Of a stretch of DNA of 64,000 nt, positions 19,631 to 30,261 are shown one piece after another. Below the pieces are notes generated by a model. It was given only the letters and a program-made list of their open reading frames with translations. It was not told where the DNA came from and did no database searches. Every line of letters begins with the position of its first letter. The stretch's first letter is position 1. The position numbers and the translations under genes were made by a program. The stretch is from Zarea fungicola. Taxonomy: Eukaryota > Ascomycota > Sordariomycetes > Hypocreales > Cordycipitaceae. The DNA lies in the NCBI GenBank assembly GCA_900169235.1, contig FWCC01000114.1, forward strand, positions 107,431 through 171,430, given 5' to 3'.

Positions 19631-20429
19631 CAACCAAGTAAAGAAGCAGCTGCCGTGCAAGCCGCCATTCGGATATCGATGTACGAGCAGAAATCAAGAA
19701 ACCAATGTGATTTTTAATAATAATAATAAAGAAAGAACAGAACCAAAGGTCAAGATGCAAGTTGTACAATAAATGTGTACATGTCCACGCTGTCTATCTC
19801 TTCCTCTCCAGTGCAGGCGACCCGCTTATTGAAGCATACCAAAACAGGTGTGTATCGACCTCAATTTGGCAACATGGAATCTACATGGATTGGGAAGCAA
19901 ACAACGATCGTGACGAGCTTTTCACTTGAAGATTACATTAATTTTTTTCGTCAAGTCAATACTGGTACGTATACACCCGCCTCCGAAAGCATGCTCGCCG
20001 AGAGAAGGAGCAGCAGCAACAGCAGCTCCACGACTGTTAAACCGTTTGGAGAAGAGCCACTCCATAGATGAGGCGGAAGAGGAGGAGGTGGAAGAGGAGG
20101 CGGTTGCCGAAAAGGAGCAACAGTAACAACAACAACAGCAACAACAGCAGCAACGGTGATATTTACAGCAACATAGTTGATTTGGGGGGTCGCAAGTCTT
20201 AGGCCTAGTCAATTAACGTATGGATCCCATAATGCGGGTTTTCAAATTTCTGACATCACAGTGTAGTTTCAATGGAGCACTGACATGATGTAAATCGGGC
20301 TTGTATTCTGTAACTATCTGAAGGGCACCACAACCATCGCTTCTATGACGGCAGTATGTTAAAATATGGACCAGTCAATGAAATTCTGCACCTGATGCCT
20401 CGATGAGATGGTCAATCACCCGCTATAAT
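19631..20429. other. Intergenic with purine-rich and CAR-triplet repeats
   Basis: About 800 bp of 3' flanks of two convergent genes. It contains ATT repeats near 19720, AGC/AAC triplets at 20008-20028, a GAG/GGA-rich purine stretch at about 20068-20105, and CAA/CAG triplets at 20117-20154. Frames across these repeats code only homopolymer-like runs (including a poly-Cys frame on the minus strand) and are not taken as genes. Confidence 0.65.
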
Positions 20430-21449
20430 TTACCACCAGTCATCACACCACCACGGCTCAATCCGGGTGGTAGTCTTGGTCACAGTCTTGACGCTAGTGA
20501 CAGTGGTTTGGTGGCACGTTGTTTTGGGAGGTGCAGATGCCGTCACAGTCTTGGTCACAGTTGCCGTTACTGTTGGACCAACTTGAGTCACTGTTGCGGT
20601 AGCCGTCGCTGTTGCGGCAGAACTGCAGCTAGTTCGAGAAGGCTGAGTGCTCGTACTTGTAGTGGACACGGACTGAGTGGCTGAGCTCGTTGATGATGTT
20701 GAGGGTGGCTGTGTCGAGGAGGTCGATGGAGGCTGAGTGGTTGTTGAAGAGACAGTCGAGGTCGTCGCGATGGTTGAAGTGACTGAGGTAGTTGAGGTGG
20801 TCGACGTAGCTGAAGTAGTTGAAGTAGTCGAAGTGGTCGAAGTGGTCGACGTGGAGGAGCTGGTCGACGTAGTTGGAGGCGCAGTAGATGTAGATGATGT
20901 GGAGCAAGATTCCCCAGAGTATGCATTGATTCCGTTCTGAATGGCCCCGGCAATGCCTGCTGATAACCCTTGTGCTGTAGACTGGAGACCAGCGGGCACC
21001 AATGCGACAATATCTGCGGAGAACTCTTGGGCCGCAGCAAACTGGCTTTGTAGCTTCTGAAGAGTGAGGCAGCCGTAGCCCAAGGCATCAATCTGAGACT
21101 TGACTGCAATCAGATTTGTGATGGTCTTGTTCGTATCAGCGGAGAGAGTCTGAGTGGGAGAAATAAGATTCAAGGCGTCCATGTCAGAAAGGGCAGCAGA
21201 CTGCTTCACAACAGCAATTCCTGCTTCAATTGCTGCATTAACAGCGTCGGCGCCAGATATAATTGCGGAGGGGACTGGTGGGTTTGCCCCTATGGCCGCG
21301 TTGAGCGCATTGACTTTTGCATCAACAGCAGCTAGAGCACTGGCAATAGACGCTCCATCTCGTTGAGTCAAAGTAGGTCCTCTGCCGAGAATTGCCGGAC
21401 TCGCAAAGGAGGAAGATAGAAAAGACAGAATCACCGCAGAAACCTTCAT
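20430..21449 (-). CDS. HsbA/cell-wall mannoprotein family protein with Ser/Thr-rich repeat tail
   Basis: Intronless, 339 aa. A signal peptide (MKVSAVILSFLSSSFASPA) is followed by a helical domain of about 150 residues (about 25-180). It is rich in Ala, with ALAAVDAKVNALNAAIG, DTNKTITNLIAVKSQID and LQKLQSQFAAAQEFSADIV, as in the hydrophobic-surface-binding protein A / cell-wall galactomannoprotein family (PF12296). HsbA-type proteins are secreted, bind hydrophobic surfaces or wall glycans, and can recruit hydrolases. Residues 183-273 are almost pure Ser/Thr with Gln/Pro spacers and should be heavily O-glycosylated, a wall-stalk design. The tail after that has TVTATVTKTVT-type repeats and ends with two Trp-rich clusters (EPWWCDDWW). 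No GPI signal is seen at the end, so it may be wall-associated or free. A TATA box lies about 110 bp upstream. Confidence 0.87.
   Translation of the reverse strand: MKVSAVILSFLSSSFASPAILGRGPTLTQRDGASIASALAAVDAKVNALNAAIGANPPVPSAIISGADAVNAAIEAGIAVVKQSAALSDMDALNLISPTQTLSADTNKTITNLIAVKSQIDALGYGCLTLQKLQSQFAAAQEFSADIVALVPAGLQSTAQGLSAGIAGAIQNGINAYSGESCSTSSTSTAPPTTSTSSSTSTTSTTSTTSTTSATSTTSTTSVTSTIATTSTVSSTTTQPPSTSSTQPPSTSSTSSATQSVSTTSTSTQPSRTSCSSAATATATATVTQVGPTVTATVTKTVTASAPPKTTCHQTTVTSVKTVTKTTTRIEPWWCDDWW
20630..20906 (-). repeat. Ser/Thr-coding minisatellite in the HsbA gene
   Basis: Imperfect ACC/TCG/ACT triplet repeats, strongest around 20790-20860, encode runs of TSTTSTT followed by two near-identical QPPSTSS units. 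Such tracts vary in copy number between strains in many fungal wall proteins. Confidence 0.8.
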
Positions 21450-21556
21450 CTTGTAGTTTGAGTGTGATTTAGGGCAGAGTTTGATGCAGAGTGTAGCGCA
21501 GAATCTTGGCAGTTGCTCGCGATGGAGGTCCTAATTCTGGATAGATAATCTGAGCC

Positions 21557-21563
21557 TTTTATA
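21557..21563 (-). promoter_or_regulatory. TATA box of the HsbA-like gene
   Basis: TATAAAA on the minus strand, 107 bp before the ATG at 21449. Confidence 0.55.
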
Positions 21564-23404
21564 TCTCACTTCTTGAGTGTAAATGCACGCATTGCACTCA
21601 CATGTTGGCATATGAATCACAAACCTCGGAGGAGAGGCAAGAAACGCCACCAAATTCCAGACTTGACAACAAAGCATAGAGTCAAGCACACTCTTCAAAG
21701 CTTCCTCAGCCACATGCATGCAGGCTGGAGATTCTAGACTGTTCCCCTGCTCGGAAATCTCTTGGGCTGCAATTTGGTTGACTATGAAACATTCCATCAA
21801 ATCAGATATTCTTGCTCTGAACTAATCAATATCAACTTTTTCACACCTAATTCCACGACACGCTGGGTTTATGTATTCAAAATCTCGATAAGAAACGACT
21901 CTTAATACTGTACCTTGATCTTAACTATATCACTCATCCCCAACTCTTATCAGTTGCTGACGGCGCAGGTGACAAAAAGCGGACGGGCTCGTTACTGGCC
22001 ATCGCAGTCGGGGCTTGGCGATGGCTGCTAGCATCTCCCGGTTCCTGGCCATGAAACGTCGTGGCGCTGCTAGCGCTGCAGTGGTATGTCTCCAGCTGAG
22101 CAACGAGTTATGTACAGCACAGCAGCGGAGAATGACTTGCATATTAAAAGATGGCTAAATTGGCATGCTGTCAACGTGTCTCCACAAAGGTACCTCGGCC
22201 GCTTGTGATAATTGCCTACAAGTCTTGGCAGAGCAAGCAATGAGGCTTGATGATCTGCGATGTCTGCATTGTAAGCAGCCACGCCTCCCCACCCACACCT
22301 GGAACCAACGTGCCGGACCTACATAATCTGCTAGCTACCCCAGGCGGTGCTTCAGTAGCGGACCATGGTGGCTTCGGGGACGGAGTACGAAAAGAGTAGG
22401 GCTGCCAGCCGCCCGTGCCTGTGATGCGTAAACAAATACTGAAATGGAGTATAGTGAAGCCATGATAATGCGGGGTAACTGCCTGCTAATATGAAATACC
22501 ATCTGCAAGAGGCCTTCCCCGCCCTGTCAGCTTTCACCCAGCACTCAGTGTATGGAGTATATTAACTCGTATTTTCTTGGCTCACTCTGATGTTGCATTC
22601 TTGTGGCATGTGCCAATACTCAGCCGCTTTGAAGTCGTTTCTCACGAGTAGAGCTGCATCAGGCTACCGCAAGTAGAGAATGCCAGGTCTGCTCAACGTG
22701 TTGGCTGCGATATTGGATCATTTTAGCCTCCGCGGTGCATGAATGGCCTAGCTAGTGAACGGTATCCTCACACCGCCAATAGTTTCGAGACCTGCACGCA
22801 TGTTTTCATCGATTTCACTACTAGCCACCTTTGCATTTCAGAACACCTTTGTCGATGCTGCCGCTTAGGTACTAAACCAATACTACTAAATCTTTTCCGT
22901 CCTCGTGGCACAAAAGTAGCTGAATCCATCAAATGCTATCCGATGACCTTATCCGGCCGGTGTGTCGATCCACTGAGCTCCACGCAGCAACACCGCCGGC
23001 TGGCTACGGTCAACTTTCCTGTTGAGAAAGCATAGTAGCTGCAATAGAATAAAAAGACGACTAAACTGAACAGATTGGGGAAGATGGTGCCAGCTTTCAT
23101 TGTGGGTTACTGATGTAATTCTGCAATGCAAAGGGCCTACTGATTTCACTTCAGCCCTAGCATAGAAGAATTACAAACACCGTATCTCCTCAGATACCAT
23201 TTGCCCCGCGTCTTTACACACTCTTGCTAGAATAATAGATACCAAAGCTTCAATAATATTCTTTGGGAAGGAGCCGTTCCCTTTATTCTAAACTTGTATT
23301 CACCTTTTAGTACAACCCTAACTTTGCCCTTCAATATCCGTCGTCTGGGTAATGTTCATAGACTCTAACCTCTAATAAAAATCCCAAGTTGTTCCTCGCC
23401 ATCA
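21564..23404. other. Intergenic, no gene recognised
   Basis: 1.8 kb of AT-rich sequence with short chance frames only (all below about 100 codons, none with a family motif). It contains the 3' flank of the secreted-protein gene on the minus strand. Confidence 0.55.
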
Positions 23405-24112
23405 TTAACCGCTGCATGGAGATGCGTTACTGCCGGAAACACATTCCCAGGTAGTTTTCTTATCTAAAAGTATAGCGCCATACGACGTGACCCTGTGCTT
23501 GCTCACACAGCACTTATTGCCGAACCAACTGCAGGCAAATTGCTGCTCCAAAACGTACGTGCGTGCTTTTATCTCAACTTCATGGACCGTAACTGATGTT
23601 GCGATATCATTGCTCGAAGCGGGTTTGATCGAGCTGGTCGACAGAACAGTGCCAGTCCCCCTGTACGAAAGCCTTCCGCATTTTAAATTCCAGGTAGTAT
23701 AATGCTCAATTCCACCCGCTACACCTGACAGGTATGTTTTCCAGTGCGTGTAGGGAGCGAGCTGGTTAGCATCAGTCCTCGATACTAAGGGTGACCTTGT
23801 CTCCAGCTCCATAGCGCCTTCAAGTTGCGCAACCGTCTCCGCATCCAAGGACATGGAACTCTCCCAGAGACACCCGGAAAAATCGCAGTGAATCAGATCC
23901 AACAGCTCCGGTACGGTAGCACCTCCAGACAGGAAACCAACGTGCTTGTTCTTAGATAGGAACTCTTCAAGTTTCGGGAAAAGGGGATCGCTTGCGTATG
24001 TGGTAATGTTTTGGGCGATAATATCTCCGATAGGGACTCGAAGCTGCTCTTGAGTGGTTGACGGCGCCGCCGCCGCGAGAGAGAGCAACGAAGTAATAAC
24101 AAAAAACTTCAT
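23405..24112 (-). CDS. Secreted cysteine-containing protein of unknown function
   Basis: Intronless, 235 aa. It begins with a clear signal peptide (MKFFVITSLLSLAAAAP). I do not recognise a family. The mature part has eight Cys, including HCDFSGC, a FACSWFGNKCC cluster and a closing WEC...SPCSG, consistent with a disulphide-stabilised extracellular protein. The first 90 residues look helical and hydrophilic. The second half reads as beta-rich (YTTWNLKCGRLSYRGTGT, VTVHEVEIKARTYVLEQQF), with alternating hydrophobic residues. A TATA box lies about 100 bp upstream, and the ATG has a good context. The signal peptide, unbroken frame and TATA support a real gene. It could be an effector-like or wall protein, but nothing in the sequence tests that. 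Confidence 0.75.
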   Translation of the reverse strand: MKFFVITSLLSLAAAAPSTTQEQLRVPIGDIIAQNITTYASDPLFPKLEEFLSKNKHVGFLSGGATVPELLDLIHCDFSGCLWESSMSLDAETVAQLEGAMELETRSPLVSRTDANQLAPYTHWKTYLSGVAGGIEHYTTWNLKCGRLSYRGTGTVLSTSSIKPASSNDIATSVTVHEVEIKARTYVLEQQFACSWFGNKCCVSKHRVTSYGAILLDKKTTWECVSGSNASPCSG

Positions 24113-24208
24113 GATTTCAGGCTGTTAGGATTGAACTGTTTTTTTATGGTCGTTTCTGCGCCGTGATGTAATGCTATTTTGGCTCTCTGGTCGGGCAAGC
24201 CGCTGGCT

Positions 24209-24215
24209 CTTTATA
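24209..24215 (-). promoter_or_regulatory. TATA box of the 23405-24112 secreted-protein gene
   Basis: TATAAAG on the minus strand, 97-103 bp before the ATG at 24112. Confidence 0.55.
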
Positions 24216-27202
24216 CTTGGTGCAGTCGCGGTACACATTATGCAGGAAGAGAGCGAGCGTTGTCTCTCCCACCGCTCCACACCGAATTGAACAGGGAGCC
24301 CTGAATATGATTGCTTTTTTCTCTTCTTTTGGGAATTCCAGTGGGTACAATAAGCTGGATGAGGCCTAAAGAATGCATCAATCTCAATTTCTAATCACCT
24401 CACATATATTAACAGGTCTAGAATAAGATGAGATAAGCATACTTTTAATACATATGTGGCTTGACGCAGGAATTTACTTTTGGCTTTATCCTTCAGCTGA
24501 TTATTCTCAAGATAGTAATCAATGTAGCGTTTAATAATCACCATCTGTGTACATCCAAAGCTTGCAGTCCCCGTATTGTATCCGCCCAAGTCTGGCCCTA
24601 TATCGTCGCTTACTTCGGCCCACCAAAAATCATCATGATTTGGTCTGGAAGGGGGAAAATGGATAAATAAAGTGGGTAGGCAGCCTGAAATACGCGCCAC
24701 GGCAAGTTTTTATTTTACAAATCACATAGGGCTTGATTTAAACCGCGGTTGAGGCTAACTGAGCCTAGCTTAAGCAGCCGACGAGAGTTACTCCCTTATG
24801 CTATATATATTCACCTAGCTGGCCAGAGAGCTTCGTTCCCCCACCGTCCTTACATAGCTAGAAACACACTTTCTAGCCATTCCCTGGATAGTAGCCACTA
24901 CTATTTCCTAGAATGATAGTGGCGGTCATCTACGTTGACTCTAGATACTACGCTCGTATCGTCGCTGTCATGGGACTGTGGCCACAGAACTACGGCTACA
25001 TCAAGGGCACAAGAAATGGACTATGACAGTGAACGCGTTGGTGCATATACAGAGACCGGCAGGCCGCCCGAAATTGAATACTTGGTGGGTGAGGAAAAGC
25101 TAACTATATGGTACGTTAGATGCCTGTTGGCCATTACCATTAGGTGGCCGCTTTAATGACCAGATGCCAATCCCTTCGAGCCGCACCCACAGTTGATCTC
25201 AACAAAGCTTCCAAAGTCTATATTCTACGTCAGTTAATGGAGGGTGACGAAACCTCACTACCAGATAACAAGGAGCCATGTACAACACTGGGCTCCCAAT
25301 CTTGACCCCACAGCTCCAGACAGTCGCGCGGACATGGGACTTGCTGTGCTGTGACTTTTTATATAGGACATATTAAAGGTAGAATGCTAGTGGCGTCTAA
25401 TACAATGGGGCATATTGAACTTCTAAGGAGCCCTGGTGGTGAGGATATGCTTTATTCTTGCTGGTAATGGCATAAGAAGCTTATTCTCACCAGCAAGGTT
25501 CTCAAGAAGTTCAATATTCTGGGCCGCGGCAGATACCATGAGCATGACGCTTTCTATGTGTCTCATCAGCTGCCTTTTCAGCGGATGCGGGCGTCGTGCT
25601 AGTCGGCCGCACGGACGGGCTTCTGGAGGTTTAGGACATTGCTAATAAGGCAATGGAATCGAGTCACCGTAGAAGCACTGCAATGTCTTCTCTTGCCTAT
25701 GTCTAGTTCTGTCACGACACATAGAAGGTATNNCCTAGCACACTGGTCCTGACAAGTTCTTAAAGCTGTGTAGTAGTCTTTACTGGAGACTCACCAGAGA
25801 GCACAACAGGACAGACAGACACAACATCGTTACAATGGAATGAGTGGATACGACTCTATATTTATCTGGAGAAAGCTCGATAGCAAGTCTCAAGCTACCC
25901 TAAGGCGCTGGCAGGCGTAACTCAAGTCATTCAAATTCAATTCGGGTATGGTCTAATACAATTATCGCTGTATATATAGAAGACCAGTTGGCTAAAATAA
26001 AATGGTAGTAAATAGAATACAGAGAGTACGGATGAATGAGATGAGTAGCTTTTCCTGGTGAACAAAGTGCACGCAAGGATGCCCATAATAGTCTGGCTTT
26101 GCGCAACTGACCACACAGAAACCACCACTTTTACTAGATAAACTGCAGGCTGCATACCTGTCTTAAGATACTATAATGTACTCTATGCTCCATAGTCGTC
26201 ATTAAATTCTAGGCAAATGGTGGGAATTTCTGCTGTTCCGACCGGCGTAAGATGTGCCGAAGGTGAAGTTTGTGGGTGTTGGGCTTTCCAACAGGCAGAG
26301 GTTTATGAAGTAGTGCGCATTAATGATTGAAATGAATATCGAATCAGCAAGGATCAGTAAACCTTTTATCGATCAATCATCAAGTAGCATATATCGCTCG
26401 TCTGCCATGGTCATTTGTTTCCGTTCTCTCTCACTGGCACGTAATCCACATATGCGGTTCGTTGCTGAGGTAGCTTTGTATATTATTACAGGCATGTCTT
26501 TCTCGTAAAACCAATATTAACAAACTTTGGAATACACCTCTACTGCCATAGCGGAGTTCCTGATTCACTGCAGCATATGCTGATGCTAAAAGTAACAAGT
26601 GGAGATTGTTAAATTTGGGGATTTGCCCTCATGAAGTAATCAACCTAACTAATGGTAAAAGTTGACCCACCATGTCGGACTTAGACGGGTCTTAATCTAG
26701 CCCTAGTCTATAAGTGGCAGCATTGCCATCAGCAATCGGCCAGCATCGTCTCCAGAGAGAGGAAACCTGAGCATAGATTGGACAGTGCGGTTGTTACATA
26801 AGTTACTTGGACCGCGGTTTAATAACATGCGGAGCGGCCTTTGAAACTAAATAAGTTTGCTTTGTTCATCAAGTCCGCAAATCCGCTCATTGATCATGGC
26901 GAATATCCAGCTAGCTTTCTGTCGCGAGCTGGCGATTCAAGGAGTGTCTATGCCATTGCTGATACATGCTTCCAAAACTCTACTCCGCCAGCAAATGTCT
27001 AACATCTTCCGGAGTTTTGTAGTTTGAATTGCTCATCCGCTCAATTCCGCCCTGCGGTTGACTCCCGCCGTCATGTCGCAAAACTCCGTGCAACGCAAGG
27101 CCATTTATATATGATTGTGCCAACCCTATGCTTAATGTGTCAGGAAAACTTCCATGACTTTACAAGTCTTTTGAGCGGCATCACCAGTCAATAATCTTTA
27201 CA
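24216..27202. other. Gene-poor AT-rich stretch, possibly old repeat remains
   Basis: 3 kb with stops in every frame and no family motif. It contains an NN run at 25732-25733. Short imperfect inverted pieces are present (for example CCACTACTAT and ATGATAGTGG around 24895-24925), as are scattered repeats of TAGTGGC. This could be a decayed mobile element, but no transposase, integrase or terminal repeat was identified. The last about 400 bp (from 26800) are richer in CCGC/CGG triplets and should hold the promoter of the MFS exporter. Confidence 0.45.
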
Positions 27203-29582
27203 ATGGAGCCTTCCGTCCATGATAATACGAGCGACAAAATGTCCGACCGAGTCTCGGTTTGGGACCAGGTCGAACAGAGATACAAGGAACTCGTTGAAGA
27301 GCAGGCGCAATTGGACGATCCCGTGTTTGTATCCGGCCATGAGCTATCCAAGATGGATTCAAGTTGGTACTGAAGAGTCTCCAAATCTGGGTTATTGCTG
27401 ATGTTGTTTTTAAAGATCTTGTGTTCCTAGATGGCGAGGAACATCCACGAGTACGTCTTCTCCGTCGCCCCTTCAGAGTAGATACTAACTGCTCAGGCCT
27501 GGCAACTACGCAAGAAAGCAATAACTACTACAATTGTAGCTGCATTTTGTTTCCTTCCCCCTTTCGCCAGTAAGCTATACATCAAGCGAATCAATATCCC
27601 TACAGGGCTCTGCAGAGGCTTACTGTTTTGCGCAGGCACCATTTTCGCACCATCGATCAACCTAATTATGCAGGACATGGGAATCACTGACAGTGCCCTT
27701 GGGAACCTGCAAGTTTCAATCTTCATGATTGGCTTTGCGCTTGGACCCTTGTTCCTGTCACCCCTAAGCGAAGTGTACGGACGGAGCGTTGTTGTCAATC
27801 TTAGCAACGTGGCATTCGCAGCCTTCTCCCTCGGCGGCGGCTTTGCACACACCGTATGCCCTCCAGAAACTCTATACTAGGCGCATGCTAACTGTTGCAC
27901 AGCCTGCACAGCTTGCCGTTATTCGATTAATTGAAGGAACATTTGGATCGTCGGCGATTGCAGTAGTCGGCGGAATCTTGACAGATCTTTGGGAATTGGA
28001 AGCTAGACCAAAGGTGTCGGGCCTAGTCATGCTTGGGCCGTAAGATATTGAAACATTCATTACTCAAATGACCTTTTCTTTCTAACTCTGTTTATTCTAA
28101 AGCGTTCTTGGGCCCATTCTCGGACCAGTATGTGGCGGGTGGATGTCAGAGCAGGCATCATGGCGATGGACCCTCTGGATACCGGTAAGCAGCACCAACA
28201 ACGGCGGAGAGTCACACTTAATAACGATTTTCATTTCCATAGGCCATTGCTACAGCTGTTTTATGTGCTGTTAGTTTCGTATTCCTCAACGAGAGTTACG
28301 GCCCAAGAGTATTGCAAGCTAAGCTGCTTCGCGAGAAAAAATCGCGACCAGAGTCCGAACTATATACCGTCCTCGATCTTGCTCGACCGACCGGCCCTGA
28401 TCGTTCAATGGTAACCCAGTTCATTCGCCCAAGTGAGTTTCTAGTTTTTCCGAAGACGAGACGTGGTTGCTAACATGATGCGTCCAGTCTTATTTTTACT
28501 CGTCGATCCCGCGCTGTTCATAGGCGCACTTCTTTACTCGGTCCCGTTTGGCGTCATGTATCTCATTATAGTCACCGTATGACGGACGCTCTTGGAATTC
28601 TGCGTTTTCTGTATTTTGCTGACCGAGACTTAGTATGTGGACGTATTTGGTGCCTATTATCATCAATCAGCAGGTCTTGTCGGCACCGACTTCCTGGCTC
28701 TCGGCGCGGGCATGCTTATCGGGACCATTGGGACGGTCAAGGTGGCAGAACACATCTACAAGACCGGTGTAAGCCAAGGCAGGAAATACACTCCCGAATC
28801 ACGGCAAGTCTAGCAATCGTTCCGTCACGGAGCTTATCAAACTAACAAATACCTTGCGCAGTCTTGTTGGCAGTTTTTTTGGTGTAGTGGTTTCCGCTGC
28901 AGGTTTATTCATGTACGGCTTTTCAGCCATGAAGACATCACTTGCCGTTGTAAGTGTCATTGCGCTAGCTGAAGCATATTATTCTAATTTTGTTCAGCCT
29001 TTAGTGGGTTCCGCCATTTTCGCCGGCGGTGTAACAAGTGTCATGGTAAGTAGGCAGGAGACAGAATATTTACATGTTCCATGTTAATAAATGATCTCAT
29101 GCAGGTTTCTTTGCAGTTGTTTGCGGTTGATGGGTAAGACCTCTCTTCTCCTTCTCTAGCGGCTGCTTCTAACAGGGCTAGGTTTCAATTTTCGGCTTCT
29201 ACTTTTGGCGCAAGTAAGTACTAGGGCAAGAGACTGTTATTCATTAGCTACAAAACGCCATGGGTCTAATGTGTTGAGATTCTAATCGAGAAACTAGTGT
29301 CCTTCCTTCGATGTATCTTTGCTGGTGTCTTCCCGCTCTTTGGTGGCAGCCTTTTTGACGCACTAGGTGTTGATTGGGGTACAGCACTTCTGGCCTTTAT
29401 TGTCCTTGGGATTGGGCTGCCCTTCGGTTTAATCGTATGTGCCATGTGTTCTACCGAACTGACTCTACCAAATGCTTACTGATGCTAATCTCTACTTCGC
29501 TATATTACAGCTTTATATTTTTGGTGGCCGCCTGCGTGCTCTTGGAGCTAGAAACATTGCCAAGATCGAAAAGACGAACTAG
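27203..29582 (+). CDS. DHA1-type MFS drug/metabolite exporter with 14 introns
   Basis: Fifteen exons join to 519 aa with all phases consistent: 27203-27362, 27416-27450, 27497-27569, 27636-27853, 27903-28039, 28103-28184, 28243-28432, 28488-28576, 28634-28803, 28862-28949, 28998-29045, 29105-29133, 29182-29213, 29298-29434 and 29511-29582. Introns are 46-84 nt, GT-AG except one GC-AG at 28804-28861. A perfect TACTAAC branch point lies in the second. The protein has a hydrophilic N-terminus with LVFLDGEEHPRAW (the DGPDDP-type lead), a first TM region KKAITTTIVAAFCFLPPFAS, GPLFLSPLSEVYGRSVVV (motif A) and LGPILGPVCGGW (antiporter motif C). These match the fungal 12-TM DHA1 multidrug/caffeine-resistance group. 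It would export toxic or self-made compounds at the plasma membrane. The first intron (27363-27415, GTTGGT donor) is the weakest but is needed for frame. The product may serve the NRPS region downstream, which is inference. Confidence 0.85.
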
Positions 29583-30261
29583 TCAACCCAGCTCGGTGCA
29601 ATTTTTGTCAAGACTCATGAGTGAGTGGAGCAAGCTGAACTAGAAGCAAAAGCCCTTGTGTGCAGGAGTAAGCTATACGTAATAGAATGTTCATTCTCGA
29701 TACACCCATGGCCGTATTGTGAGAATTGTCTCGTTTGTAGGAAACCGTACCTGTCGCTGATGGTGTTATCCTATCGGCAAGAATGTTGTCGGCCGCATCC
29801 TTAGTAATCCTGAGCTTTAGCCCGCTCTTCCGCCTACGCGCGGCGAACTACAGAAGGGCGCGACAAAATTAGTACGGCGAGTATTGTAGCTAGAAGGCGC
29901 CATGTAGTGTAGTTAGAAGGCGTGGCCCTATCGGGTTTGTGGTGTAATTATGGCGCGAAAAAAAACGGCGCCTCTGCTACGTCGCCTGAAATTCTGAGTC
30001 ACCCCGGCGAATCTTAGAGTGGATAAAATCAAACTCCATCGGTTTGAGTCGGATATGTGATGTAGGATCTTTCAGCTGGACTCATGAATCAGTGAAAACA
30101 AGTGGTTTAGTAATAACTAGAGCGTCAATTCATCCGACGACGTGAGATTAGCAGCAACAAGTATAAGTATGACGTCCTTTCATCTCTGCATTGCTTTTAA
30201 TCGCCAGAAATCTCCATTGAAAGTCTTCTACTTGCCATAAAAAGTGAGGAGAGCGCTCGAA
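29583..30261. other. Intergenic between exporter and S9 peptidase
   Basis: 679 bp. A short direct repeat of AGAAGGCG units with GTAG spacers lies around 29880-29925. No gene was recognised. Confidence 0.55.

Noticed and set aside
19922..20212. Frame with a run of cysteines (minus strand)
   Set aside because: It is produced by AAC/CAG triplet repeats. No signal peptide or start context, and low-complexity DNA gives such runs on any frame.
24395..24700. 101-codon minus-strand frame
   Set aside because: Internally plausible composition, but no start context, signal, domain or continuation through introns could be supported.
27203..29582. MFS gene as a frameshifted pseudogene
   Set aside because: All apparent breaks disappear with 14 short introns having correct phase and acceptable splice signals.
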